Notes: a model not told the origin generated them from the letters alone. A DNA stretch of 6,657 bases from Thermodesulfobacteriales bacterium (GCA_026985945.1 JALSPN010000269.1:1-6657), one strand, 5' to 3'; positions 1-6,523 are shown, counted from the stretch's first letter. Numbers and translations are program-made.

Positions 1-25
1 TTAGGATTTTTGATATATTGTCCAT
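1..25 (-). CDS. 5' end of an unidentified divergent gene (partial)
   Basis: On the minus strand an ATG at 25-23 opens a frame reading MDNISKIL to the window edge. It is preceded by AGGAGGT, a full match to the anti-Shine-Dalgarno, with a 5-nt spacer. That pairing is far better than chance and is the reason for calling a start here. Only eight codons are visible, so no family can be assigned. The gene runs away from the amidohydrolase operon, and the two share the control region at 26-169. The proposed hairpin at 26-90 would bury its ribosome binding site. Confidence 0.6.
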
Positions 26-90
26 GGGGCACCTCCTGGGTGAAGATGTGATTTTTATGTTTCCTTTGAAATATAAAAGAGAGGTGCCCC
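26..90 (-). repeat. 10-bp perfect inverted repeat in the leader of the divergent gene
   Basis: GGGGCACCTC at 26-35 is exactly complementary to GAGGTGCCCC at 81-90, with 45 nt between them. In a leftward transcript starting upstream of position 90, the first arm would pair with the Shine-Dalgarno core and the whole spacer up to the base before the ATG. This is the geometry of a translation-blocking hairpin, as in RNA thermometers, riboswitch expression platforms or autoregulated leaders. It could instead be a spaced DNA operator. The repeat is seen directly; its function is inferred. Confidence 0.5.
31..37 (-). promoter_or_regulatory. Perfect Shine-Dalgarno of the divergent partial gene
   Basis: The minus strand reads AGGAGGT here, five bases before the ATG at 25. 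This site decides the start of the truncated left-hand gene. Five of its seven bases lie inside the 3' arm of an inverted repeat (26-35), so access to it may be controlled by RNA folding. Confidence 0.65.
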
Positions 91-107
91 TTTCTCATCT
101 CTTATCC

Positions 108-129
108 GGAACTTAGGGGGAACTTAGGG
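108..129. promoter_or_regulatory. Two abutting 11-bp direct repeats, candidate operator
   Basis: GGAACTTAGGG occurs at 108-118 and again, identical, at 119-129. The 11-bp period is about one helical turn, so both copies would present the same DNA face. Response regulators of the OmpR/PhoB family are known to bind tandem 11-bp direct repeats in this way. The repeats lie between the divergent genes and just upstream of the rightward -10, near the expected -35 position, where no -35 consensus is visible. An activator site is therefore plausible, but no regulator is encoded in the window. Confidence 0.45.
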
Positions 130-145
130 AATTAACCGAAAAATA

Positions 146-154
146 TGGTATTAT
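146..154 (+). promoter_or_regulatory. Extended -10 promoter element for the amidohydrolase operon
   Basis: TGGTATTAT combines the TGn extension with a hexamer matching TATAAT at five of six positions. No -35 match lies 16-18 bp upstream, which is compatible with an extended -10 promoter or with activation from the direct repeats at 108-129. Transcription would start near 161-163, only about 8 nt before the ATG at 170. That leaves almost no leader and no clear ribosome binding site. Confidence 0.45.
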
Positions 155-169
155 GTTAGTGTAAGAATT

Positions 170-1339
170 ATGTTTTCAGAAGAGTCCTTCTTTAAATGGC
201 TGGTTTCCATACGGAGGCGTCTTCATGCCCACCCCGAGCTTGCTTATCAGGAAGAACAAACCGCCCGCCTCATTACGGAAGAACTCAAGAAGCTGGGAAT
301 ATCTTTTCGTGAGGGTGTGGCCCGCACAGGGGTGATCGCCGAAATAAAAGGGGCAGAAGAAGGCCCATGTGTGGCCCTGAGGGCGGACATGGATGCCCTG
401 CCCCTTCAGGAAGAAACAGGGCTTCCTTTTGCTTCGCAAATCCCGGGGGTGATGCACGCCTGTGGTCACGATGGTCATGTGGCCATCCTTCTTGGAGCAG
501 CGGCCCTCCTGAAAGATTCCCCTCCTCCGGGAAGAGTCCGTTTTCTTTTTCAGCCCGCTGAGGAAAAAGGGGCCGGGGCCCTGGCCATGATAAAGGAAGG
601 GGCGCTTGAAGGGGTCTCCTTCATCTTCGGAGGCCACATTGATCGCCACTTCAGGGTGGGGGAGATCGCCGTCAATGAGGGACTTATCTGCGCTTATACG
701 GACAGTTTCACCATCAGGATCAAAGGTAAAGGAGGGCATGCGGCCTGGCCTCATGAGGCGGTAGATGCGGTGGTAATAGGCTCGCTCCTGGTCATGAACA
801 TCCAGACCATCATTTCCCGTGAGATTAATCCGGCCCACCCCTGCGTCATCACGGTGGGAAAATTTCAGGCGGGAAATGCCCACAATGTCATCGCCGAACA
901 GGCCCTGCTGGAAGGCACCATCCGCAGCACGGATGCTGAAACGCGAAAGCGTATCATGGAAAGCTTAAATCGCATAAGCCTTGCGATGGCAGAGGCCCAC
1001 CGGGCTGAAATAGAACTTGAAATCAGGGAGGGCTACCCTCCCGTAATCAATCATCCGTTTGCTGCAAAGCTGGCCAAAGAAGCCGCTCTCAAAGTGGTGG
1101 GGAAAGAAGGCCTCGTAACGCAGCCGCACCCGAGTCTCGGAGGGGAAGATTTTGCCTTCTACCTCCAAAAAGTCCCGGGGTGTTTTGTAAGATTTGGGGC
1201 CGTCAAAAAGGGGCTTGAAAATATCCCTGCCCATAGTCCAAAATTTGACTTTGATGAGCGGGTTCTCTCCATTGGAGCTCGGTTTCTGGCCGAAGTAGCC
1301 AGGGTTTCCCTGAAATACTTGAGCGGGGTCAAAAAATAA
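170..1339 (+). CDS. M20-family (subfamily D) metal-dependent amidohydrolase
   Basis: A 389-residue cytoplasmic enzyme that should hydrolyse an N-acyl amino acid or similar amide, as do hippurate hydrolases, N-acetyl-amino-acid deacetylases and N-acyl-aminoacylases. The N-terminal RRRLHAHPEL motif is at 15-24. The di-metal site is intact: ADMDALP (72-78), HACGHDGH (96-103, with Cys98 and His100), QPAEE (128-132, Glu131 the likely base), GGHID (154-158, His156) and HSPKFDF (355-361, His355). The lid and dimerisation region carries GKGGHAAWPH (186-195). Length matches the family and there is no signal peptide. The ATG at 170 leaves the usual short lead before the RR motif; no in-frame ATG or GTG lies just upstream, and the Shine-Dalgarno is weak. 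It is first of three co-directional genes, 5 nt before the ligase gene. The neighbours suggest a gamma-glutamyl or cysteine-conjugate substrate, but specificity cannot be read from the sequence. Confidence 0.93.
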   Translation: MFSEESFFKWLVSIRRRLHAHPELAYQEEQTARLITEELKKLGISFREGVARTGVIAEIKGAEEGPCVALRADMDALPLQEETGLPFASQIPGVMHACGHDGHVAILLGAAALLKDSPPPGRVRFLFQPAEEKGAGALAMIKEGALEGVSFIFGGHIDRHFRVGEIAVNEGLICAYTDSFTIRIKGKGGHAAWPHEAVDAVVIGSLLVMNIQTIISREINPAHPCVITVGKFQAGNAHNVIAEQALLEGTIRSTDAETRKRIMESLNRISLAMAEAHRAEIELEIREGYPPVINHPFAAKLAKEAALKVVGKEGLVTQPHPSLGGEDFAFYLQKVPGCFVRFGAVKKGLENIPAHSPKFDFDERVLSIGARFLAEVARVSLKYLSGVKK

Positions 1340-1344
1340 AGACT

Positions 1345-2439
1345 TTGGGCTTTAAAAGCAGCAAAGCCTTTACGCTCGGGGTTGAGCTCGAATTACAGAT
1401 CCTTTCGGGCTCTTCCTTTGAACTTCTGCCTCTGGGGCCGAAACTCTTTGAAAAAACTCCTCCTGAATGGCGCCCTTTCATAAAGCCTGAGGCCTATCAA
1501 TCCATGATAGAGCTTGTAACCCCTGTTTGTGAAAACCTCGCGGCGGTGGAGGAATTTCTCTCGCAAGGCCTAAAAAGGCTTGAGGAGACTGCCGCCGAAG
1601 AAGGAGCCTTCGTCCTGCCTTTAAGCCTTCATCCTTTTGCCCGGGCCAGGGAACAAAAAATCTGGGAAAAGGCCCGTTATCAAAAGATCTTTCAGGAACT
1701 TCAACTGGTAGGCCGGCGCTTTATCGCTCAGGGGCTTCACATACACGTGGGAATGCCTGACCGGGAAACGGCCCTCAAAGTCTATAACGCTCTGAGGCCA
1801 TTTTTGCCTCTTTTTCTTGCCCTCAGCACCTCTTCTCCCTTCTACGAAGGAGAAAAGACCGGCTTTCATTCTTATCGCACCAAACTTTTTGAGGTCCTGC
1901 CGCTGGCCGGGCTTCCAAGGGCCTTTTCTTCCTGGGAAGAATTTGAAACCCTGGTAAAGACTCTTCTTGAGTTTGAAATTATTTTTTCCCTTCGGGATCT
2001 CTGGTGGGATATTCGTTTAAAACCTGAATTCGGCACGGTAGAGGTAAGAATCTGTGATGTGCCGGGGCGCTTTGGCGATCTTTTAGGCCTGGTGGCCCTG
2101 GTCCAGACTCTGGCCTGTTTTCTGGCAGAAAGAAAGCCTCTTCCCGGTATCCCCTACGAAATAATTTCCTACGGGAAGTGGCAGGCTGCCCGTCACGGAA
2201 TCCGTGGCTCTTTCGTAGATCCTGAAAGTTTCAGGAAAAGGAACTTCATAGAAGCCACCTCCACTCTCATGACCCAGCTAGAATCTCTTTCCAGGAGACT
2301 TGGAACCAAAAATTATTTACCTGGTCTTTTGCGCCTTCTCAAAGAAAGTCCGGTTTCCTTTCGTATGCTTGCGCTTTTTGAAAAGGGCGCTACCTTTCGC
2401 CAGATCATCAAGGCCGTTAAGGAGGGCTTCTGGTCGTGA
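1345..2439 (+). CDS. GCS2-family glutamate-cysteine / carboxylate-amine ligase (YbdK type)
   Basis: A 364-residue ATP-dependent ligase of the GCS2 family, whose members join the gamma-carboxyl of glutamate to cysteine or another amine (glutamate-cysteine ligase reaction). Family motifs occur in order: TLGVELE (10-16), ELVTP (56-60), QGLHIHVG (129-136), SPFYEGEKTGFHSYR (164-178), WWDIRLKPEFGTVEVRICD (220-238) and KWQAARHGI (278-286). Length is typical for the short bacterial YbdK type and there is no signal peptide. The start is TTG at 1345: no in-frame ATG, GTG or TTG precedes it back to at least 1261, and the next ATG (residue 54) would remove the TLGVELE motif. Shine-Dalgarno is poor, so translation probably depends on reinitiation from the amidohydrolase stop 5 nt upstream. 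It overlaps the gamma-glutamyltransferase start by 4 nt. No glutathione synthetase gene is in the window, so gamma-glutamylcysteine or another gamma-glutamyl amide may be the product. Confidence 0.88.
   Translation: MGFKSSKAFTLGVELELQILSGSSFELLPLGPKLFEKTPPEWRPFIKPEAYQSMIELVTPVCENLAAVEEFLSQGLKRLEETAAEEGAFVLPLSLHPFARAREQKIWEKARYQKIFQELQLVGRRFIAQGLHIHVGMPDRETALKVYNALRPFLPLFLALSTSSPFYEGEKTGFHSYRTKLFEVLPLAGLPRAFSSWEEFETLVKTLLEFEIIFSLRDLWWDIRLKPEFGTVEVRICDVPGRFGDLLGLVALVQTLACFLAERKPLPGIPYEIISYGKWQAARHGIRGSFVDPESFRKRNFIEATSTLMTQLESLSRRLGTKNYLPGLLRLLKESPVSFRMLALFEKGATFRQIIKAVKEGFWS
2419..2426 (+). promoter_or_regulatory. Strong ribosome binding site of the gamma-glutamyltransferase gene
   Basis: AAGGAGGG lies inside the last codons of the ligase gene, 9 nt before the GTG at 2436. 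It supports that non-ATG start. The start and stop codons interlock as GTGA, a classic translational-coupling arrangement. Confidence 0.75.
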
Positions 2440-3899
2440 AGCGGGGAGCAATCGCCTGCGGAAACAAATATACCGCCCAGGCGGCGTGCGAAATATTTGA
2501 AGCCGGGGGAAACGCCTTTGATGCCATTTGTGCCGCAGCCTTTGCTGCCGGTGTCTGTGAAACGGCCCTCACCAGCCTGGGAGGGGGTGGTTTTGCAACC
2601 ATCTTCCCTGCCGGAGGAACCCCTCTGGTTTACGATTTTTTCGTGGATACCCCGGGGAAAGGGCTTGCCTCAAAGCCTCAGGAACTTGACTTTCGCACGA
2701 TAACCGTGAAATTCCCAGGCTCCTCTCAGGACTTTTACGTGGGGCTGGCCTCGGTAGCCGTCCCCGGCACCTTAAAGGGCCTCCTCTTGCTACATGAGGA
2801 ACAGGGACAACTCCCCTTAAAAGAAGTGGTGGCGCCAGCCGTCCGTTTTGCCAGAGAAGGCTTCAAGATTGACGCCTTCCAGGCCTATTGTTTCAAGCTC
2901 CTTTATCCCATTTTTTCCTCCCGCCCGGAGACTGCGGCCATCTTTTGCCCTGAAGGCCCTCCTCAAGAGGGAGACCTGCTTCGCAATCCGGAACTTGCCG
3001 CTTTTCTCGAGGCCATCCCGGAAAGTATCGAAGATTTTTATCAGGGAGAAACCGCCCGCAAACTGGCAGAAACTATGAAAAACTCCGGCGGCCTTCTGAC
3101 GAGAGAAGACCTTGCCAGCTACAAAGTTTATCGCCGGGCCCCCTTAAAATACGAATTCTCAAAAGGAATACTCTTTACCAATCCTCCCCCTTCCTTCGGG
3201 GGCCCCATGGTATGTCTCTCTCTAAAACTCTTTGACAAACACTTTAAAAAGGCCCCTTTTCTTTCTCCCGAACATGTAAAGGCCCTGGCCCTTACCCTGG
3301 TAGAAGTTCACGAATTGCGAGAGAGGATCGTGCAGGAAGACCCTTTCCGGGCCCTTGAGCTTTTAGGCCTTTCTGCCCGGGGGACAACCCATATCAGCAC
3401 GGCTGATGCGGAAGGAAACCTCGCTTCTCTTACCATGACCTTTGGTGAGGCCTCGGGTTTTGTAGTCCCCGGGACCGGGATCATTTTGAACAATATTATG
3501 GGAGAAGACGATCTCCATCCGCGGGGCTTTTTTGCTGATCCCCCCGGCAAGCGTATTTCTTCCATGATGGCTCCCTCGGTGGCCTTTATTCGGGAGCGCA
3601 AAGTTGCTCTGGGCAGTGGAGGGAGTAAAAGGATCCGATCGGCGATCTTTGAGGTCCTCTCAGCCCTGGCCTACTTTGCCCTGCCGGCTGAAAAGGCGGT
3701 TTCCGCCCCGAGGCTTCACTTTGACGGGAGTGTTCTGCAGGCTGAACCCGGAATCCCGCAGGAGGCCTTTTGCGATTTTCCCTATCCGGTAAATATCTGG
3801 CCGGTTAAGGATCTTTATTTCGGAGGGGTGCACCTGGTTGACGATCACTTTGAAGGTGCCGGCGACGAAAGACGGGCCGGCACCTTCAAGATCGTTTAA
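2436..3899 (+). CDS. Gamma-glutamyltransferase/hydrolase family protein, cytoplasmic form
   Basis: A 487-residue Ntn-hydrolase of the gamma-glutamyltranspeptidase family, which transfers or hydrolyses gamma-glutamyl groups after self-cleavage. The predicted cleavage and nucleophile residue is Thr317 in [13 protein letters not shown] (316-328), giving a small subunit of 171 residues. Other family blocks are GGNAFDA (24-30), the Gly-rich SLGGGGF (47-53), [14 protein letters not shown] (352-365), SSMMAPS (375-381) and GSGGSKRI (393-400). Two features differ from the well-studied periplasmic enzyme of E. coli: there is no signal peptide, so it should act in the cytoplasm, and the block that normally carries the glutamate-binding Arg reads YDFFVDTPG (66-74). 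Together with the NNxMGEDDL block this points to a divergent subfamily whose substrate may not be glutathione. The start is GTG at 2436, supported by AAGGAGGG at 2419. It is last in the operon, and its stop overlaps the stop of the convergent chemoreceptor gene by 4 nt. Confidence 0.9.
   Translation: MKRGAIACGNKYTAQAACEIFEAGGNAFDAICAAAFAAGVCETALTSLGGGGFATIFPAGGTPLVYDFFVDTPGKGLASKPQELDFRTITVKFPGSSQDFYVGLASVAVPGTLKGLLLLHEEQGQLPLKEVVAPAVRFAREGFKIDAFQAYCFKLLYPIFSSRPETAAIFCPEGPPQEGDLLRNPELAAFLEAIPESIEDFYQGETARKLAETMKNSGGLLTREDLASYKVYRRAPLKYEFSKGILFTNPPPSFGGPMVCLSLKLFDKHFKKAPFLSPEHVKALALTLVEVHELRERIVQEDPFRALELLGLSARGTTHISTADAEGNLASLTMTFGEASGFVVPGTGIILNNIMGEDDLHPRGFFADPPGKRISSMMAPSVAFIRERKVALGSGGSKRIRSAIFEVLSALAYFALPAEKAVSAPRLHFDGSVLQAEPGIPQEAFCDFPYPVNIWPVKDLYFGGVHLVDDHFEGAGDERRAGTFKIV
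3841..3895. terminator. Long palindrome at the convergent gene junction, candidate two-way terminator
   Basis: A perfect 14-bp stem pairs 3850-3863 with 3876-3889 (arm TTGAAGGTGCCGGC) around a 12-nt loop. After a 3-nt bulge on the left, a further 6 bp pair (ACGATC 3841-3846 with GATCGT 3890-3895). It lies in the final codons of the gamma-glutamyltransferase gene and begins 1 nt past the chemoreceptor stop codon, so both transcripts contain it at their 3' ends. Neither side has a proper U tract: the plus strand has only CGTTT, the minus strand none. It may be an imperfect bidirectional terminator or a 3'-end stabilising hairpin. Confidence 0.5.
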
Positions 3900-5704
3900 T
3901 GGGTGCGAAAGCGGGAGACCAGCTCTTCAATCTTTGAAGCACAGGTCTTCAAACGAGAACTGTCTTCCCGCAATTTGGAGACGATTTCTCCCACGGTGCG
4001 GGCCGTTTGCTCAAGCTCTGGAACCATCCTGGTGATTTCCTTCGAGCCTTCTGCCACCTGAGACATATTCTCCCGGATTCCGGAAACGGTAATGGTCTGC
4101 TCCTCTACCGCAGCGGCAATGGTGCTTGAGACATCGTTTATTTCTCCGATTACCGAGGCCGTCTCATTCATGGAGGCCACCACCTTGTCCACCGCCTCCT
4201 GAATGCCCTGGACCTTTCTGGCAATATCTTCCGTGGCCTGAGCCGTCTGGCGGGCAAGTTCTTTTACCTCTCCCGCCACCACGGCAAAGCCTTTTCCGGC
4301 CTCTCCGGCCCGGGCGGCCTCAATGGTGGCGTTTAAAGCCAGCAGATTGGTCTGCTCGGCAATCTTGCCGATAAAGTTCAGCACTTCCCCGATCTCTCTT
4401 GAGGCGTTACCAAGGTCATTTACAATAGCGTGCACGGAAGCCACTCTTTCGCGGGCGTGATGGGAAATCTCGGCGGCCCTGGTAGTATGAGAAGAAATCT
4501 CGGTGATGGCCTTTTCCATCTCTTCCACCATGCGATGCACTTCCTGAGCCCCTTCAAAAAGCCCTTTACTGACTTCAGAAGCCACCTGGGCCTTTTCTTC
4601 CAGGTGAGAGGCCCTCTCGTGGAGGAGATTTTCCGTTTCTTCCAGGTCGCGAGAAGTTTCCTTGATGGAAACCGCCTCTTCCTTGCTTCTGGCGATCAAT
4701 TCTCGCACTCTGGAAAGGAAAGAATTGAACGCCTCCGCCAGACGGCCGATCTCTTTTCGGTCGCTCGTCTTAAGTTCTCTGGTAAGGTCAAGGTCCTGGC
4801 TTAGCACCGTGATGCCTTCCACCACCGCAAGCAGCTCTTTGGAGATGCGGGAGATCAGGAACACGAGGACGAAAATGGTAAACAGAGAAACTGCCCCCGA
4901 GGTCACAATGAGCCGCAAAATGGCGGCATTTAAGGCGGCAATCTGAGGCCTCTGGTCGTAGGCCAGAAGAAAGGCCGCCTGCTCCCCCAGGGGATAAAGG
5001 CGGAAGAGGTATCCGTTCTTTTCAAAAGAAGAGGCCGAAAAAGGAAGCTCGGAGCCGAGGGGCTTAAAAACTTCCGGATTGGTGGCCCCTCCGATTCGAT
5101 AGGTGCCACCCTCCTGAATTACCCAGGCAAGATCTACGAAACGGGACGAATGCTTTACCTTTTCAAATATGCCTTCGGGAGCGATCAAAAGGGCAATAAA
5201 CCCCGCCGGCTCGCCGTTGTAATCCACCCGGCGAACCACCCTGAAGAAGGGCCTGCCACCTATCACCGAAAGACCTTCCTGCTGAAGCTCTTTAAGGCCT
5301 TTAATCCTGAGTTTGACTTCCTGAAAATCCTTTCTGGTGGCGTAGAAAGCCCTTCCAGAAGTATCCAGAAAGACCATCTCGGCCTTAAGGAGCTCCTGGT
5401 CCTTGAGGCTTTTCAAAAAGGGTGCCGCCAGTTTGGCCAGGATGCTTGCGTCCTGCAGGGCCAGACCAAACTGAAGATCCGTGTTGCTGGCAAGATTTTG
5501 CAAAATAAGGCCTCCGATGGCAAGCGCGGCCTTCTTCTCTCTTTCAAGCCTTTTTTGAACGGTTGCAAGTTCTTCCCTGATTTCTCTCTTTCCCCGTTCT
5601 CTGGTAAAGCGGTAAAGGCCTAAGGTGGTAAGAAAAGTGGAAAGGACGAGTAAAAACACCACCGGTAAGATCAGCCTGGAACGCAAAGAAAGCTTCTCCC
5701 ACAT
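3896..5704 (-). CDS. Methyl-accepting chemotaxis protein with periplasmic sensory domain
   Basis: A 602-residue transmembrane chemoreceptor that should signal through CheW/CheA to the flagellar motor. From the N-terminus: a membrane helix (about 11-31); a periplasmic sensory region (about 32-257) with a long entry helix, then [10 protein letters not shown] (111-120) and a [11 protein letters not shown] strand (164-174), resembling a double-Cache fold of the dCache_3 kind; a second membrane helix (about 259-284); HAMP (about 285-337); and a coiled-coil signalling domain. The signalling hairpin is conserved: [20 protein letters not shown] (445-464) and [15 protein letters not shown] (470-484). 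The C-terminus, RFRTH, lacks the NWETF-type pentapeptide that recruits CheR/CheB in some receptors. There is no CxxCH, so it has no c-type heme of its own. AGGAGG at 5711-5716 supports the ATG at 5704 and overlaps the stop codon of the upstream heme-protein gene, with a 10-nt gap between genes. The two are very likely cotranscribed and functionally paired. Confidence 0.95.
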   Translation of the reverse strand: MWEKLSLRSRLILPVVFLLVLSTFLTTLGLYRFTRERGKREIREELATVQKRLEREKKAALAIGGLILQNLASNTDLQFGLALQDASILAKLAAPFLKSLKDQELLKAEMVFLDTSGRAFYATRKDFQEVKLRIKGLKELQQEGLSVIGGRPFFRVVRRVDYNGEPAGFIALLIAPEGIFEKVKHSSRFVDLAWVIQEGGTYRIGGATNPEVFKPLGSELPFSASSFEKNGYLFRLYPLGEQAAFLLAYDQRPQIAALNAAILRLIVTSGAVSLFTIFVLVFLISRISKELLAVVEGITVLSQDLDLTRELKTSDRKEIGRLAEAFNSFLSRVRELIARSKEEAVSIKETSRDLEETENLLHERASHLEEKAQVASEVSKGLFEGAQEVHRMVEEMEKAITEISSHTTRAAEISHHARERVASVHAIVNDLGNASREIGEVLNFIGKIAEQTNLLALNATIEAARAGEAGKGFAVVAGEVKELARQTAQATEDIARKVQGIQEAVDKVVASMNETASVIGEINDVSSTIAAAVEEQTITVSGIRENMSQVAEGSKEITRMVPELEQTARTVGEIVSKLREDSSRLKTCASKIEELVSRFRTH

Positions 5705-5710
5705 GGTCTG

Positions 5711-5716
5711 CCTCCT
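5711..5716 (-). promoter_or_regulatory. Chemoreceptor ribosome binding site nested in the upstream stop codon
   Basis: The minus strand reads TAGGAGG, where TAG is the stop of the heme-protein gene and AGGAGG is the chemoreceptor Shine-Dalgarno, 6 nt before its ATG. Ribosomes finishing the first gene stop on the start region of the second, which favours coupled synthesis. Confidence 0.75.
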
Positions 5717-6452
5717 ACTTTACCGGGAAGCTTACGCTGATGGCACCTCGCAGGTCGCCTTCTTTGTAGCCTTCTTTGATTTTGCCGGCGATATCACGCG
5801 CTCCTTTGGGTTCTCCGTGACACTTAAGACAGGCCTTCTTGATGTAGATGGGACGCAGATATCGATACTTACCGTTTACGAACTCTCCGTATCCCTTGCC
5901 TTTGGGCCAGTTCGGATCCTCAAACTTTTTGAGGATCTTTTGCTCAAAAGGATCAGGCTGGTTGTAGGCGTTACGATACTTGAAGGTGGTCTGTTTGATC
6001 TGAATGTTACAGCGGGCCTTGAGTATCTGGCCGGTCTCACGCCCAAAGACCGCGGGAATATAGCCTTTAAAACCCTTGCCGGGCTGATTGATGCGCTTCT
6101 GATTCATTCGGACACTCATCTTGGCCGCGGCTATCACCTGCTCCACCACCTCGCGGGCCTCAGGATCAAGCTCGGAAATATCTTTTCCGGTCATTTCTTT
6201 GAACCTTTTGCGAATCAGCTGCTCCACGTATTCCGGGGTAAAGCCCTTGTCTGCCTTATTGGGATCGTTAATGAGATCTTGGTGTTCGGCCACAATGCCA
6301 CGCCCGGCCACGATGACATCGGCAATGTAGCGTGCAATCTCCTCGGCCTTATCCTTAGAAATAGACTCACAAACCCCCGCATAGGCCAGAGCAGCCAGAA
6401 AAATTAGCAAAACAAAGATTTGAAAGCCCCTCCCCAAATTGAACCTTTTCAT
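5715..6452 (-). CDS. Secreted c-type heme protein, Tll0287-like (DUF3365) domain
   Basis: A 245-residue exported protein. [20 protein letters not shown] begins a Sec-type signal peptide, with cleavage expected after AYA (residue 25); the Cys at 28 has no lipobox around it. The mature chain matches the Tll0287-like/DUF3365 domain: [13 protein letters not shown] (158-170), [20 protein letters not shown] (196-215) and [13 protein letters not shown] (232-244). CLKCH (208-212) is a single c-type heme attachment site. The family occurs alone or as the input domain of sensor kinases, cyclases and chemoreceptors, and is linked to redox or gas sensing. Here the domain fills the whole mature protein with no membrane anchor, and the chemoreceptor gene follows after 10 nt. 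The inferred role is a soluble periplasmic heme sensor that modulates that receptor; an electron-transfer role is the alternative. AAGGAGG at 6459-6465 supports the ATG at 6452. Confidence 0.88.
   Translation of the reverse strand: MKRFNLGRGFQIFVLLIFLAALAYAGVCESISKDKAEEIARYIADVIVAGRGIVAEHQDLINDPNKADKGFTPEYVEQLIRKRFKEMTGKDISELDPEAREVVEQVIAAAKMSVRMNQKRINQPGKGFKGYIPAVFGRETGQILKARCNIQIKQTTFKYRNAYNQPDPFEQKILKKFEDPNWPKGKGYGEFVNGKYRYLRPIYIKKACLKCHGEPKGARDIAGKIKEGYKEGDLRGAISVSFPVK
5915..5937. repeat. Intragenic 10-bp hairpin with 3-nt loop in the heme-protein gene
   Basis: GATCCTCAAA (5915-5924) and TTTGAGGATC (5928-5937) are perfect complements separated by CTT. On the plus strand the stem is followed by TTTTG, so it resembles an intrinsic terminator for antisense transcription. 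In the sense mRNA it would be a stable coding-region hairpin. It encodes KKFEDP and could be a chance product of codon choice. Confidence 0.4.
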
Positions 6453-6458
6453 AAGCCT

Positions 6459-6465
6459 CCTCCTT
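6459..6465 (-). promoter_or_regulatory. Strong ribosome binding site of the heme-protein gene
   Basis: The minus strand reads AAGGAGG here, the start of a longer AAGGAGGAGG, 6 nt before the ATG at 6452. It fixes the start that yields a complete signal peptide. Confidence 0.75.
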
Positions 6466-6473
6466 GCATTTTT

Positions 6474-6511
6474 TTCTTATTTTTCGGCAGGGGGCAGAAA
6501 AATGTTAAGAA
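6474..6511. repeat. AT-rich interrupted inverted repeat upstream of the heme-protein gene
   Basis: TTCTTA (6474-6479) and TTTTTC (6480-6485) pair with TAAGAA (6506-6511) and GAAAAA (6497-6502), leaving a 3-nt bulge and an 11-nt G-rich loop. It occupies most of the 71-nt gap between tatC and the heme-protein gene. On the minus strand it could form a weak hairpin after tatC or an operator ahead of the sensor pair. No convincing -35/-10 pair is visible in the gap, so read-through from tatC is also possible. Confidence 0.3.
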
Positions 6512-6523
6512 GCTGTAACAGGC

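Noticed and set aside
26..95. The 26-90 inverted repeat as a rightward intrinsic terminator of a gene to the left
   Set aside because: The 45-nt loop is too long for a typical intrinsic terminator, the T run (TTTCTC) is weak, and a well-supported leftward start codon lies beside it.
176..883. Minus-strand open frame of 235 codons opposite the amidohydrolase
   Set aside because: The plus strand encodes all M20 metal-binding motifs across the same region; the reverse product has no family features.
2371..2390. GCGC...GCGC near-palindrome in the ligase gene
   Set aside because: The arms are out of register and pair imperfectly; nothing indicates a function.
4126..4804. Plus-strand open frames opposite the chemoreceptor signalling domain
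   Set aside because: Their compositions (proline/arginine-rich, histidine-rich) are typical reverse-complement shadows of a coiled-coil gene.
5150..5623. Plus-strand frame of 157 codons opposite the chemoreceptor N-terminus
   Set aside because: It overlaps the receptor's membrane helix and sensory domain on the other strand and lacks a ribosome binding site or known motifs.
6369..6371. Cys28 of the heme protein as a lipoprotein attachment site
   Set aside because: The surrounding residues AYAGVC do not form a lipobox; cleavage after AYA by signal peptidase I fits better.
5625..6407. Long open plus-strand frame (260 codons) opposite the heme-protein gene
   Set aside because: It is antisense to a frame with a signal peptide, CxxCH and DUF3365 motifs, and it has no recognisable domain of its own.
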